Of a stretch of 6,381 nucleotides of DNA, positions 6,010 to 6,381 are shown piece by piece. Below the pieces are notes generated by a model. The model saw nothing but the letters and a program-made list of their open reading frames with translations. It searched no databases and was not told the origin of the DNA. Within the stretch, counting starts at the first letter, position 1; each line of letters begins with the position of its first letter. Origin of the DNA: Candidatus Poribacteria bacterium (lineage in GTDB: Bacteria; Poribacteria; WGA-4E; UBA9662); contig PACG01000032.1 in NCBI GenBank assembly GCA_002699335.1, positions 20,034 to 26,414 on the forward strand. Direction: 5' to 3'. The translations under genes were made by a program, and so were the position numbers.

Positions 6010-6381
6010 CTAGACAAAAGCTACTGACTCTACCCGGCTGGGGTCAATAGCATCTATCTGTCCTTTTCCGGTTACCGGTTGATTTTTCCCATCTAAGTCG
6101 ACCTGAACATACCGATCAAACCACGCCTCCAGATCTCTACGCATACGTTTCAGTATTTGGCTATGCTCGGCAACATCCACCAGGTTATGTTGCTCTGCTG
6201 GGTCTTCTACTAGGCAGTAGAGTTCATGTGGCCCTTCAGGATATCGATGGACGTATTTCCAATCATGTTCACGTAACATGCGAGTGGGTCCGTATTCATC
6301 GCAAACGGTCACCGATTGATGACCACCGTTCCCTTGACCTCGCAAAACCGTAGCAAAACTACTTCCGGGCAGGCTCAGATC
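6010..6381 (-). CDS. Sulfatase family protein, C-terminal part (5' end outside window)
   Basis: On the minus strand the frame is open from the window edge (6381) to a TAG at 6012-6010, giving the last 123 residues. Early in the fragment is LPGSSFATVLRG, matching the sulfatase C-terminal region 'LPG.S..P.L.G'. Then come TRMLREHDWKYVHRYPEGP and HELYCLVEDPAEQHNLVD, the 'R..KY.......ELYDL..DP.E..NL' pattern that closes the small C-terminal subdomain of arylsulfatases and related choline- or polysaccharide-sulfatases. A polar tail ends in SRVESVAFV. The catalytic CxPSR/CxAGR motif that carries the formylglycine residue would be upstream, outside the window, so activity and substrate cannot be judged. 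A TTG at 6345 is not the start, because family sequence continues upstream of it to the edge. It is convergent with ilvD and probably unrelated to it. Confidence 0.85.
   Translation of the reverse strand, partial: DLSLPGSSFATVLRGQGNGGHQSVTVCDEYGPTRMLREHDWKYVHRYPEGPHELYCLVEDPAEQHNLVDVAEHSQILKRMRRDLEAWFDRYVQVDLDGKNQPVTGKGQIDAIDPSRVESVAFV

Noticed and set aside
6010..6345. Sulfatase fragment as a complete 111-residue protein starting at TTG 6345
   Set aside because: Sulfatase-like sequence (LPGSSFATV) continues in frame upstream to the window edge, so the gene is merely cut by the window.

Overview
The window is bacterial chromosomal DNA of moderate GC content, close to balanced by eye. No tRNA, rRNA, CRISPR array, insertion sequence or phage gene was seen. 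The organism cannot be named from this sequence. Two genes, a sulfatase and a secreted protein of the 'YFPxxVGNRW' type, are the kind common in Planctomycetota, Poribacteria, Latescibacterota and related marine or sponge-associated lineages. That placement is inference from gene families only.

Layout, left to right. At 1-520 (minus) is the front part of a predicted exported protein whose reading frame is broken twice. One break abuts a perfect 9-bp inverted repeat and the other falls in a run of eight A residues. A short hairpin separates it from a complete 409-residue MFS transporter at 588-1817 (minus). A 620-bp intergenic region (1818-2437) follows. It holds candidate promoters in both directions and a strong 12-bp-arm inverted repeat at 2180-2220, but no convincing gene. 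At 2438-3781 (plus) is a second complete MFS transporter of 447 residues, from a different MFS subgroup. After a 144-bp gap carrying an operator-like inverted repeat comes a complete dihydroxy-acid dehydratase gene, ilvD (3926-5614, plus), with all three Fe-S cysteines. A possible 40-codon membrane or signal-peptide ORF (5641-5763) starts 26 bp after ilvD. The rest of the gap to 6009 shows no gene. The right edge holds the C-terminal 123 residues of a sulfatase on the minus strand (6010-6381, gene continues beyond the window).

The genes do not form an obvious single pathway. IlvD is housekeeping valine/isoleucine/pantothenate synthesis and stands apart from ilvB, ilvN and ilvC here. The two MFS carriers diverge from one regulatory region and could be co-regulated, but their substrates cannot be read from sequence. 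I see no clear new multi-gene system. The most unusual points are the doubly frameshifted exported-protein gene with a hairpin at one break, the palindrome between the divergent transporters, and the repeats in front of ilvD.
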